DNA of 64,000 nt. Source: SG8-30 sp963695155 (GTDB lineage: Bacteria > Pseudomonadota > Gammaproteobacteria > Steroidobacterales > Steroidobacteraceae). This document shows positions 16,464 through 25,768 of the stretch, piece by piece. The stretch's first letter is position 1. Every line of letters begins with the position of its first letter. Location: positions 186,001-250,000 of the forward strand of contig CAVOGD010000007.1 in NCBI GenBank assembly GCA_963695155.1, given 5' to 3'. Position numbers and translations under genes: made by a program. The notes beneath the pieces were generated by a model. The model was not told where the DNA came from, searched no databases, and saw only the letters and a program-made list of their open reading frames with translations.

Positions 16464-16522
16464 GTTGTGAGTCGCAAGGGGGAACTGCTCCGACGGCTCA
16501 CGCCTCACGGCTCACAACTCAC
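16446..16522. repeat. Imperfect inverted repeat built of GTGAG-type heptamers
   Basis: Two 29-base arms, 16446-16474 and 16494-16522, are inverted copies matching at 22 of 29 positions. Each arm is itself a tandem of roughly 7-8-base units of the form GTGAGYYG. The element holds the stop codons of both convergent genes (plsC TGA at 16461-16463, icmF TGA at 16519-16521). It would form a hairpin in both transcripts and may work as a two-way terminator. Confidence 0.7.
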
Positions 16523-19500
16523 ATACTCCTGCGGTACTGCCCCCCGACGCCGTACAGCGCGTGCGAGATGCGCCCCAGCGACGCCACCTGCACGGCCTCC
16601 ATCAGCTCTGCGAACACGTTGCCGCCGGTCGCGGCGACCTGTTGCAGGCGCTCCAGCGCCGCCGCCTGGCGGTCGGCATGCGCCTCGTTGAAGGCGCGCA
16701 CCGCTTCGACCTGGCTGCGCTTCTCCTCCTCGGTCGAGCGAATCAGTTCCGCGTTGCGGACCTCGTCGCCGCTCGCGTGCGCCGGCAGGAACGTGTTGAC
16801 CCCCACGATCGGCAGGCTGCCGTCGTGCTTGCGCTGCTCGTAATACAGCGATTCCTCCTGGATCTTGCCGCGCTGGTACATCGTCTCCATGGCCCCCAGC
16901 ACGCCGCCCCGTTCCGACAGGCTCTCGAACTCGCGGTACACCGCCTCCTCGACCAGGTCGGTCAGCTGGCCGAGCGCGAAGGAGCCCTGCCACGGGTTCT
17001 GGTTCATGTTCAGGCCGAGTTCCCGCGCGATGATCAGCTGGATCGCGACCGCGCGGCGCACGCTCTCCTCGGTCGGCGTCGTGATGGCCTCGTCGTAGGC
17101 GTTGGTGTGCAGGCTGTTGCAGCTGTCGAACATCGCATACAGCGCCTGCAGCGTCGTGCGGATGTCGTTGAACTGTATCTCCTGCGCGTGCAGCGACCGG
17201 CCCGACGTCTGGATGTGGTACTTGAGCATCTGGCTGCGCGGCCCCGCGCCGTACAGCTCCCGCATGGCGCGCGCCCAGATGCGCCGCGCGACCCGTCCGA
17301 TCACCGCGTATTCCGGGTCCATGCCGTTGGAGAAGAAGAACGACAGGTTGGGGGCGAAGTCGTCGATCTGCATGCCGCGGGCCAGGTAGTACTCCACGAT
17401 CGTGAAGCCGTTGGCCAGCGTGAAGGCGAGCTGCGTGACCGGGTTGGCGCCGGCCTCCGCGATGTGGTAGCCGGAGATGGACACGGAGTAGAAGTTGCGC
17501 ACGTCATGGTCGGCGAAGTACTGCTGCACGTCGCCCATCATGCGCAGCGCGAACTCGGTCGAGAAGATGCAGGTGTTCTGCGCCTGGTCCTCCTTGAGGA
17601 TGTCGGCCTGCACCGTGCCGCGCACGCCGGCCAGCGCCTCGGCCCTGAGCCGGGCGTAGGTCGGCGCGTCCACCAGCTGCGCGCCGCTGACGCCGAGCAG
17701 GCCGAGCCCGAAGCCGTCGTTGCCGTCCGGCAGTTCGCCGCGGTAGCGCGGCCGCTCGCGTCCCTCGTACAGGGCGGCGATCCTGCGCTCGGCTTCTTCC
17801 CAGCGGCCGCTGTCGCGCAGGTGCCGCTCGACGCGCTGGTCGATCGCCGTGTTCATGAACATCGCGAGGATCATCGGCGCCGGCCCGTTGATCGTCATGG
17901 ACACGGACGTCGCGGGCGCACACAGGTCGAAGCCGGAATAGAGCCGCTTCATGTCGTCCAGCGTGGCGATGGACACGCCGGAATTGCCGATGCGGCCGTA
18001 GATGTCGGGTCGCTCGTCCGGGTCCTCGCCGTACAGCGTCGTCGAGTCGAAGGCGGTCGACAGCCGCACCGAGCTGTGCCCGCCGGCCAGGTAATGGAAA
18101 CGCCGGTTGGTGCGTTCGGGCGCGCCTTCGCCCGCGAACATGCGGGTCGGGTCCTCGTCCTCGCGCCGGTACGGGTAGATGCCCGCGGCATACGGGTAGG
18201 ACCCGGGCAGGTTCTCGGCCATCAGGAAGCCCAGCAGCTCGCCCCAGTCGCTCAGAGCGCGGCACGGCGATCTTGGGCATGCGCTGGTGGGCCAGCGTCT
18301 CGACGTAGTTGGCGCCGCGCACCTCGCGGCCGCGCACCGCGTAGCGGTACTCGTCGGCGCTCGCGGCGGCAGCCCGCGCCGGCCACGCCCTGAGCAGCGC
18401 GACGCCCTCGGCGCCGGTCTCGTCCAGCGCCAGGTCGTAGGCGCGGCGCAGCCTGTTCAGGCCGGCATCGCCGCCGTCCAGGTCCGCCGTCGCGTAGCGG
18501 TCGAGCGGCGGCGGCAGCTGCGGGTCCTCGAGCGCCGCCAGCGCCCGGTACAAGCCGTGTGCGCGGCCCGCCGCGTCGGCCGCGGCCTGCGCGGCAGCGG
18601 CCACACGCCGGCCGTTGGCCGCGATCTCCGCCAGGTAACGGATGCGGTGGCCCGGGATCACCGCCTGGCGCCGCGGCTCGCCCAGCGGCGCGAGTCCCTG
18701 CGGCCGCCACGGCTGCAGGCTGCCCCACTTCTCGTCGAGCCGCCTGCAGACCTCCGCGAACAGCGTGTTGACGCCCGCGTCGTTGAACTGGCTGGCGATG
18801 GTGGGAAACACCGGCAGCTGCGCGGGCGGCACGTCGAACAGCTTGCGGTTCCGGGCAAACTGCTTGCGCACGTCGCGCAGCGCGTCCTCGGCACCACGCT
18901 TCTCGTACTTGTTGAGGACCACGAGGTCGGCGAAGTCCAGCATGTCGATCTTCTCGAGCTGGCTGGGCGCACCGTACTCGCTGGTCATCACGTAGATCGA
19001 CAGGTCCACCAGGTCCACGATCTCGGTGTCGCTCTGGCCGATGCCGGCGGTCTCGACCACGATCAGGTCGAAGCCCGCGGATTTCAGCAGGCGGATCGAA
19101 TCGGCCAGCACGGCGCTGGTCGCCAGGTGGGCGCGGCGCGTCGCCAGCGAGCGCATGAACACCTGCGGGCTGGCCAGCGCATTCATGCGGATCCGGTCGC
19201 CGAGCAGCGCGCCGCCGGTGCGCCGCCGGGTCGGGTCCATGGCCAGCACCGCCACCCGCCGGTCCGGGAAGCAGCGCACGACCCGGCTCAGCAGCTCGTC
19301 GGTCAGCGACGACTTGCCGGCGCCGCCGGTGCCGGTGATGCCGATCACCGGCGGCCGGTTCAGGGACTGGGCGGCGGCCTTGCGCACGGCGTCCGCCAGC
19401 GCCGGGTCGTCGCCGCGCTCGAGCACGGAAATCGCGCGCGCCAGCGGCACGTCGTCACCGGCCGTCAGGCGCCCCGGCACGAATGCGGGGCGCTGCCGCG

Positions 19501-19942
19501 CCCGCACGCGCTGCATCACGTCGTCGATCATGCCGTCCAGCCCGAGCTTCAGCCCGTCGTCCGGCGTATAGATCCGCTCCACGCCGTAGGCCTCGAGTTC
19601 CTCGATCTCGTGCGGGGCGATCGTGCCGCCGCCGCCGACCACCACGCAGACGTGTGCGGCGCCGGACTCGCGCAGCATGTCCACCATGTAGCGGAAGTAC
19701 TCGTTGTGCCCGCCCTGGTAGCTGCTCACGGCGATGGCGTCCGCGTCTTCCTGGACGGCGGCGCGCACGATGTCCGCGACGCTGCGGTTGTGCCCCAGGT
19801 GGATGACCTCGGCGCCGTGGGCCTGCAGGATCCTGCGCATGATGTTGATCGCGGCGTCGTGGCCGTCGAACAGCGACGCGGCGCTGATGAAGCGCAGCGG
19901 CTGGGCCGCCTGCGGGGCCAGGGTCTGGGCTGGGGCGCTCAT
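16519..19942 (-). pseudogene. icmF: Fused isobutyryl-CoA mutase, interrupted by one-base frameshift
   Basis: Adenosylcobalamin enzyme interconverting isobutyryl-CoA and n-butyryl-CoA. Domains in order: B12-binding domain (about 15-145, SLFDGHDAA), MeaB-like G-protein chaperone with P-loop GITGTGGAGKSS (200-211), linker, and the mutase domain (NLPGSYPYAAGIYPYRRE onward, with RMFAGEG whose Phe favours isobutyryl- over methylmalonyl-CoA). The first part reads in one frame to about 18257 (residue 562, PKIAVPR). The rest (SDWGELLGFLMAEN to the stop at 16519) is shifted by one base, and removing one T near 18254-18256 restores VPRLSDWGELL. The 5' frame stays open to 17504 only as nonsense. Both halves are otherwise intact, so this is either a very recent mutation or a sequencing error. 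Start 19942 has GAAGGAGACC before it. Confidence 0.9.
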
Positions 19943-20061
19943 GGTCTCCTTCGACCGGGCGCATGGCCGCCCGGTCTTGCGGTCAGTTTACTGGACGGCC
20001 GCGCCACCTCACCGCCACCGCGGTTTACAGCATACTGGTTGCGGCAAGACCCTAGCGACAC

Positions 20062-20086
20062 GCCGGTTTTTGCACGGCAAAATCGG
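20062..20086. promoter_or_regulatory. Imperfect inverted repeat between icmF and thiolase
   Basis: The arms GCCGGTTTTTGC and GCAAAATCGGC around ACG form an imperfect palindrome 44 bases before the thiolase start, in the divergent spacer. It could be an operator; no family is assigned. Confidence 0.25.
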
Positions 20087-20130
20087 CCGTCGCGCTCGAT
20101 CGCCGACCCACTTCAGACAGGACACCCGCC

Positions 20131-21312
20131 ATGACCCAGGACTCGATCGTCATTTTGGCCGCCCGCCGCACGCCGATCGGCGCGTTTCAGGGCGTCTTCT
20201 CCACCGTCGCCGGGCACCAGCTCGGGGCGGCGGCGCTGCGCGGCGCGCTGGCAGCCAGCGGCCTGTCGGGCAGCGACGTCGACGAGGTGCTCATGGGCTG
20301 CGTGCTGCCGGCCGGCCAGGGCCAGGCGCCGGCGCGGCAGGCCGCGCTCGCCGCGGGCATTCCGGTCGGCACGCCCTGCACCACCGTCAACAAGATGTGC
20401 GGCTCCGGCATGAAGACGATCATGCTGGCGGCCGACGGCCTGCTGGCCGGCACCGGCGAGGTGGTCGCGGCCGGCGGCCTGGAGTCCATGACCAACGCGC
20501 CGTACCTGTTGCCGAAGGCGCGCGGCGGCTACCGCATGGGCCACGGGGAAATCCTCGACCACATGTTCTTCGACGGCCTGCAGAGCCCGTTCGACGGCAA
20601 GGCCATGGGCTGGTTCGCCGATGCGACCGCCGCCCGCTACGGCTTCACGCGCGAGCAGCAGGACGCTTTTGCGACCGAGTCCGTCAAGCGCGCGATGCGC
20701 GCCGTGGAGGGCGGCGAATTCGACGGTGAAATCGCCGCGGTCACGTTCAAGACCCGCAAGGGCGAGGTGACCGTCGCGCGCGACGAGACGCCCTCGACCT
20801 GCGACATCGGCAAGATCCCGACGATGCGGCCGGCCTTCAACAAGGACGGCACGGTGACGCCGGCCAGTTCATCCTCCATCTCCGACGGCGCCGCCGCCGT
20901 CGTGCTGGCGCGGGCCTCCACGGCCGCCGCCCGCAAGCTCAAGCCGGTGGCGCGGCTGGTCGCCTGGTCGAGCCACGCGCACGAACCCGAGTGGTTTACG
21001 ACGGCGCCGGTCGGGGCGATCCGCAAGGTGCTGGACAAGGCCGGCTGGAAGGCGGACCAGGTCGACCTGTACGAGGTCAACGAGGCGTTTGCGGTGGTGA
21101 CCATGGCGGCCATCAAGGACTGCGGGCTGGACCCTGCGCGGGTCAACGTGAACGGCGGCGCCTGCGCGCTGGGCCACCCGATCGGCGCCACCGGCGCGCG
21201 CATCGCGACCACCCTGCTGCACGCGCTGGCCGCCCGCGGCCTCAAGCGTGGCATCGCCGCACTGTGCATCGGCGGCGGCGAGGCCACGGCGATCGCGGTG
21301 GAGATGCTATAG
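20131..21312 (+). CDS. Acetyl-CoA C-acyltransferase (thiolase)
   Basis: Thiolase condensing or cleaving acyl-CoA, most like acetoacetyl-CoA thiolase. The 393-residue product has the nucleophile C90 (VNKMCGSGMK), the NEAFA motif (EVNEAFAVV), GGACALGHPIGATGAR with the catalytic His and CIGGGEATA with the second catalytic Cys near the C-terminus. The length is standard. It is divergent from icmF and next to the leucine degradation genes, so it probably splits acetoacetyl-CoA produced from leucine via acetoacetate and the acetoacetyl-CoA synthetase at 35490. A role in butyryl-CoA oxidation is equally possible. It converges on the GntR gene with only 8 bp between stops. Confidence 0.9.
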   Translation: MTQDSIVILAARRTPIGAFQGVFSTVAGHQLGAAALRGALAASGLSGSDVDEVLMGCVLPAGQGQAPARQAALAAGIPVGTPCTTVNKMCGSGMKTIMLAADGLLAGTGEVVAAGGLESMTNAPYLLPKARGGYRMGHGEILDHMFFDGLQSPFDGKAMGWFADATAARYGFTREQQDAFATESVKRAMRAVEGGEFDGEIAAVTFKTRKGEVTVARDETPSTCDIGKIPTMRPAFNKDGTVTPASSSSISDGAAAVVLARASTAAARKLKPVARLVAWSSHAHEPEWFTTAPVGAIRKVLDKAGWKADQVDLYEVNEAFAVVTMAAIKDCGLDPARVNVNGGACALGHPIGATGARIATTLLHALAARGLKRGIAALCIGGGEATAIAVEML

Positions 21313-21320
21313 GGCGCGGC

Positions 21321-22055
21321 TCACGGCTCGCTGTCCGCGCCCACCCGCAGGTCCAGCGGCAGTCCCGCCTGCTCGAAGCCGCGGCGGAAGTCCTGGATGT
21401 GGCGGCGCATCCAGGTGCCGGCGGCGTCGCGGTCCTTGCGGCCGATCGCCTCGACGATCGCGCGTTGCGCACCCGCGATGCGCGCACGCGCCTGCGGCAG
21501 CCGGTCGATGATCACCGCCAGGCTGGGCTCGATGAGCTGCACCAGCGGCTCGTTCACCATCGCGTAGACCGGGTTGCCGGCGGCTGCGCCGACCCCGCGA
21601 AAGAACCGTCCCACCAGCCCGACCGCCTCGGGCGCCGGGAGCGGCTGCTCGTCGAACGCGTCCACGATGCGCCGCAGGCTGGTGAACTGGGCGCCGCTGC
21701 GCCGCTGCGCCGCGGCCTCGGCAATGGCGGGCTCCACGGTCAGGAGCGCCTCGAGGATGTCCTGGAAGCACGCGTCGTGCAGTGCCAGCGCCTGCCGCAG
21801 GCCGCCCGCCACGGCCGCCACCGTGGGCCGGCTCACCACCAGCCGCTTGCTGCCGGCCCGGCGGCTCAGCAGGCCCCCCGACTGCAGGTTGCGCAGCGCC
21901 TCGCGCACCGTGGAGCGGTTCACGCCGAACTGGCGGGCCAGCTCCGTCTCGGTCGGCAGCGCCTCGCCGTCCTTGAGCCGCCGGTCGAGGATCCGGCCGC
22001 GGATCTCCTCTGACAGGCGCAGGTAGGCCGGGGCGTGTGCGAGGGGCTGGAACAT
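21321..22055 (-). CDS. GntR/FadR-family transcriptional regulator (FCD domain)
   Basis: DNA-binding regulator of 244 residues. The N-terminal winged helix-turn-helix is seen in LPTETELARQFGVNRSTVREA and the following LRNLQSGGLL (about 28-60). The rest is an all-helical FCD-type ligand domain (FQDILEALLTVEPAIAEAAA, later AIVEAIGRKDRDAAGTWMRRH). It is divergent from the leucine/isovalerate genes and its start lies 22 bases from a perfect palindrome at 22077-22097, so it probably represses itself and the liu genes until an acyl-CoA or organic acid binds. In pseudomonads the liu operon is governed by a MerR-type LiuR, so a GntR regulator here is a different wiring. The ligand is inferred, not seen. 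Confidence 0.88.
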   Translation of the reverse strand: MFQPLAHAPAYLRLSEEIRGRILDRRLKDGEALPTETELARQFGVNRSTVREALRNLQSGGLLSRRAGSKRLVVSRPTVAAVAGGLRQALALHDACFQDILEALLTVEPAIAEAAAQRRSGAQFTSLRRIVDAFDEQPLPAPEAVGLVGRFFRGVGAAAGNPVYAMVNEPLVQLIEPSLAVIIDRLPQARARIAGAQRAIVEAIGRKDRDAAGTWMRRHIQDFRRGFEQAGLPLDLRVGADSEP

Positions 22056-22076
22056 GCGAATCAGCTCCCAGACTTG

Positions 22077-22097
22077 ATTGTCGGATTGTCCGACAAT
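22077..22097. promoter_or_regulatory. Perfect palindromic operator for the GntR regulator
   Basis: The arms ATTGTCGGA and TCCGACAAT are exact inverse copies separated by TTG, in the 94-bp spacer between the divergent gntR and isovaleryl-CoA dehydrogenase starts. Size and AT/GT-rich ends fit FadR-type GntR operators. A single half site ATTGTCGG recurs at 27790-27797 before the SDR gene. Confidence 0.7.
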
Positions 22098-22149
22098 TAT
22101 GATCTGCAGGGCAAGCCCCCCCCTGAGTGCCGTACGGGAGAGTCCAGCC

Positions 22150-23313
<1,164 letters not shown>

Positions 23314-23334
23314 AGCGCCCCGAGGAGACCGGCC

Positions 23335-24945
23335 ATGCCCAGGCTGCAGACCCGTGCCAACACGCGTTCCGCCGAATTCAAGGCCAACGAGGCGCACCTG
23401 GCCGCGCTCGTCGACGAGCTGCGCGAGCGGCTCGCGACCGTCGCCCGCGGCGGCAGCGACGAGGCGCGCAACAAGCACACGGAGCGCGGCAAGCTGCTGG
23501 CGCGCGACCGCGTGGAAACGCTGCTCGACCCGGCCAGCCCGTTCCTCGAGGTCGCCCCGCTCGCGGCGCACGGGCTGTACGACGGCGAGGCGCCGTCGGC
23601 CGGCATCGTCTGCGGCATCGGCCAGGTGCGCGGCCGCGAGGTCATGGTGGTCGCCAACGACGCCACCGTGAAGGGCGGCACCTACTTCCCGGTCACGGTC
23701 CGCAAGCACCTGCGCGCGCAGGAGATCGCCCTCGAGAACCGCCTGCCCTGCGTGTACCTCGTCGATTCGGGCGGCGCCTTCCTGCCGCTGCAGGACGAGG
23801 TGTTCCCGGACCGCGAGCACTTCGGCCGCATCTTCTACAACCAGGCGCGCCTGTCGGCCGAGGGCGTGCCGCAGATCGCCGTGGTGATGGGCTCGTGCAC
23901 CGCGGGCGGCGCCTACGTGCCGGCCATGTGCGACGAGAGCATCATCGTGCGCAACCAGGGCACGATCTTCCTGGGCGGCCCGCCACTGGTGAAGGCCGCC
24001 ACCGGCGAGGTCATCGACGCCGAGTCGCTGGGCGGCGGCGACGTGCACGCGCGCACGTCGGGTGTCGTCGACCACCTGGCCGACAACGACTCCCATGCGC
24101 TGGCCATCGCGCGGGACGTGGTGGGGGCGCTCGCTGCACCCGCCGCGCCGTGGCTGGCCCAGGCCGCCCCCGTCGAGCCGGCCTGCGACCCCGCGGGCCT
24201 GTACGGCGTGGTGCCCAGCGACCTGCGCCAGCCCTACGACGTGCGCGAGGTGATCGCGCGGCTGGTGGATGCCTCCGAGTTCCACGAGTTCAAGGCGCTC
24301 TACGGCAAGACGCTGGTGTGCGGTTTCGCGCGCCTGTGGGGCTACCCCGTCGCGATCGTGGCGAACAACGGCATCCTGTTCTCCGAGTCGGCGCTGAAGG
24401 GCGCGCATTTCGTGCAACTGGCCAACCGCCGCCGCACGCCGCTGCTGTTCCTGCAGAACATCACCGGCTTCATGGTCGGCCGGCGCTACGAGAACGGCGG
24501 GATCGCCCGCGACGGCGCCAAGATGGTCACCGCCGTGGCCTGCTCGACGGTGCCGAAGCTGACCGTGGTCATCGGCGGGTCGTTCGGCGCCGGCAACTAC
24601 GCGATGTGCGGTCGCGCCTACGGCGGACGCTTCCTGTGGACCTGGCCGAACGCGCGGATCTCGGTGATGGGCGGCGACCAGGCCGCCAATGTCCTGGCGA
24701 CCGTGCGCCGCGACGGCGTCGAGGCGCGCGGCGGCACGTGGCCGGAGGCCGAGCAGCAGCGCTTCATGGCGGGCATCCGCGAGCAGTACGAGACCCAGGG
24801 GCACCCCTACTACGCGACTGCGCGGCTGTGGGACGACGGCGTGATCGAGCCCCTGGACACGCGCCGCGTGCTGGCGCTGGCGCTGGCGACGGTCGCGCGC
24901 GGCGCTGCGCCGGAGCCGGATCGTTACGGCATCTTCCGCATGTGA
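23335..24945 (+). CDS. liuB: Methylcrotonoyl-CoA carboxylase, carboxyltransferase (beta) subunit
   Basis: Transfers CO2 from carboxybiotin to 3-methylcrotonyl-CoA, giving 3-methylglutaconyl-CoA. The 536-residue protein has the family opening (ERGKLLARDRVETLLDP), the first crotonase-like half with PCVYLVDSGGAFLP and GSCTAGGAYVPAMCDE, and the second half with NNGILFSESALKGAHF, LFLQNITGFMVG and VIGGSFGAGNYAMCGRAYGGRFLW, which identify 3-methylcrotonyl- rather than propionyl-CoA carboxylase. The start MPRLQTRANTRSAEF fits. It partners with the biotin subunit encoded at 25769; the hydratase gene between them is the usual liu arrangement. Confidence 0.95.
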   Translation: MPRLQTRANTRSAEFKANEAHLAALVDELRERLATVARGGSDEARNKHTERGKLLARDRVETLLDPASPFLEVAPLAAHGLYDGEAPSAGIVCGIGQVRGREVMVVANDATVKGGTYFPVTVRKHLRAQEIALENRLPCVYLVDSGGAFLPLQDEVFPDREHFGRIFYNQARLSAEGVPQIAVVMGSCTAGGAYVPAMCDESIIVRNQGTIFLGGPPLVKAATGEVIDAESLGGGDVHARTSGVVDHLADNDSHALAIARDVVGALAAPAAPWLAQAAPVEPACDPAGLYGVVPSDLRQPYDVREVIARLVDASEFHEFKALYGKTLVCGFARLWGYPVAIVANNGILFSESALKGAHFVQLANRRRTPLLFLQNITGFMVGRRYENGGIARDGAKMVTAVACSTVPKLTVVIGGSFGAGNYAMCGRAYGGRFLWTWPNARISVMGGDQAANVLATVRRDGVEARGGTWPEAEQQRFMAGIREQYETQGHPYYATARLWDDGVIEPLDTRRVLALALATVARGAAPEPDRYGIFRM

Positions 24946-24963
24946 ACGGGCCGGGAGGCGAAC

Positions 24964-25767
24964 ATGGCTGACGATTCCCCGTTGGTAGAGGTGAGCCGCG
25001 ACGGTCGCGGCCTGGGGCTGGTATCGATGAACCGCCCCGACCGGCACAACGCGCTGTCGGCCCCGCTGGTGGCCGCCCTGGATGCCGCGCTGCTCGAGAT
25101 GGCCGGCGACCGCAAGGTGCGCGTCATCGTCCTGGCGGGCCACGGCCGGTCGTTCTGTGCGGGCGCCGACATCGGCGAGATGCACGAGGCGGCCAGCGCC
25201 AGCGAGCAGGACAACACGCGCGAGGCGGCGCACCTGGCCGAGCTGCTGCAGAGGCTGGACCGCCTGCCGAAGCCCACCGTCGCCCGCGTTCACGGCAACG
25301 CGTTCGGCGGCGCGCTCGGGCTGGTGGCGGCCTGCGACATCGCGATCGCGGCGCACGGCGCGCTGTTCGCCTTCAGCGAGGTGCGCCTCGGCATCGTGCC
25401 CGCGATGATCTCACCGTACGTGATCCGCGCCATCGGCGAGCGCCAGGCGCGGCGTTATTTCCTCACGGCCGAGCGCATGGACGCCGCCACGGCCGAACGC
25501 ATCGGGCTGGTGCACGCGGCCGTGCCGCCGGAGCGGCTCGAGGCCACCCTGGCCGGCGTGACCGACGCCCTGCTGGAAGGAGCGCCCGGCGCGCAGGCCG
25601 AGGCCAAGCTGTTGATTCGCAAGATCACGGGACGCAGCGATGCCGGCGACGGGCAGGTCGCTCGCGAGACCGCCGGCTGGATCGCGCGGCTGCGCGCGGG
25701 CGCCGAGGGCCGCGAGGGCCTGTCGGCCTTCCTCGCGAAGCGCGAGCCCGCCTGGAAGGAGCACTGA
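24964..25767 (+). CDS. liuC: Methylglutaconyl-CoA hydratase (enoyl-CoA hydratase family)
   Basis: Crotonase-fold enzyme of 267 residues, predicted to hydrate 3-methylglutaconyl-CoA to 3-hydroxy-3-methylglutaryl-CoA. Visible marks: LVSMNRPDRHNALSAPLV near the N-terminus, the oxyanion-hole segments GHGRSFCAGADIGEM (about 59-73) and VHGNAFGGALGLVAACD (about 109-125), and FSEVRLGIVPAMISPYV. Specificity is inferred from its position between liuB and liuD. The gene ends one base before the liuD start codon (stop TGA 25765-25767, ATG 25769). Confidence 0.88.
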   Translation: MADDSPLVEVSRDGRGLGLVSMNRPDRHNALSAPLVAALDAALLEMAGDRKVRVIVLAGHGRSFCAGADIGEMHEAASASEQDNTREAAHLAELLQRLDRLPKPTVARVHGNAFGGALGLVAACDIAIAAHGALFAFSEVRLGIVPAMISPYVIRAIGERQARRYFLTAERMDAATAERIGLVHAAVPPERLEATLAGVTDALLEGAPGAQAEAKLLIRKITGRSDAGDGQVARETAGWIARLRAGAEGREGLSAFLAKREPAWKEH

Positions 25768-25768
25768 C

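Noticed and set aside
17504..18256. Continuation of the 5' icmF frame past the frameshift
   Set aside because: About 250 residues of Arg/Gly/Ala-rich sequence overlapping the true mutase frame; no likeness to any IcmF region.
18248..18262. Programmed ribosomal frameshift in icmF
   Set aside because: There is no slippery heptamer, no Shine-Dalgarno-like stimulator at proper distance and no strong downstream stem at the junction, and IcmF is normally a single frame.
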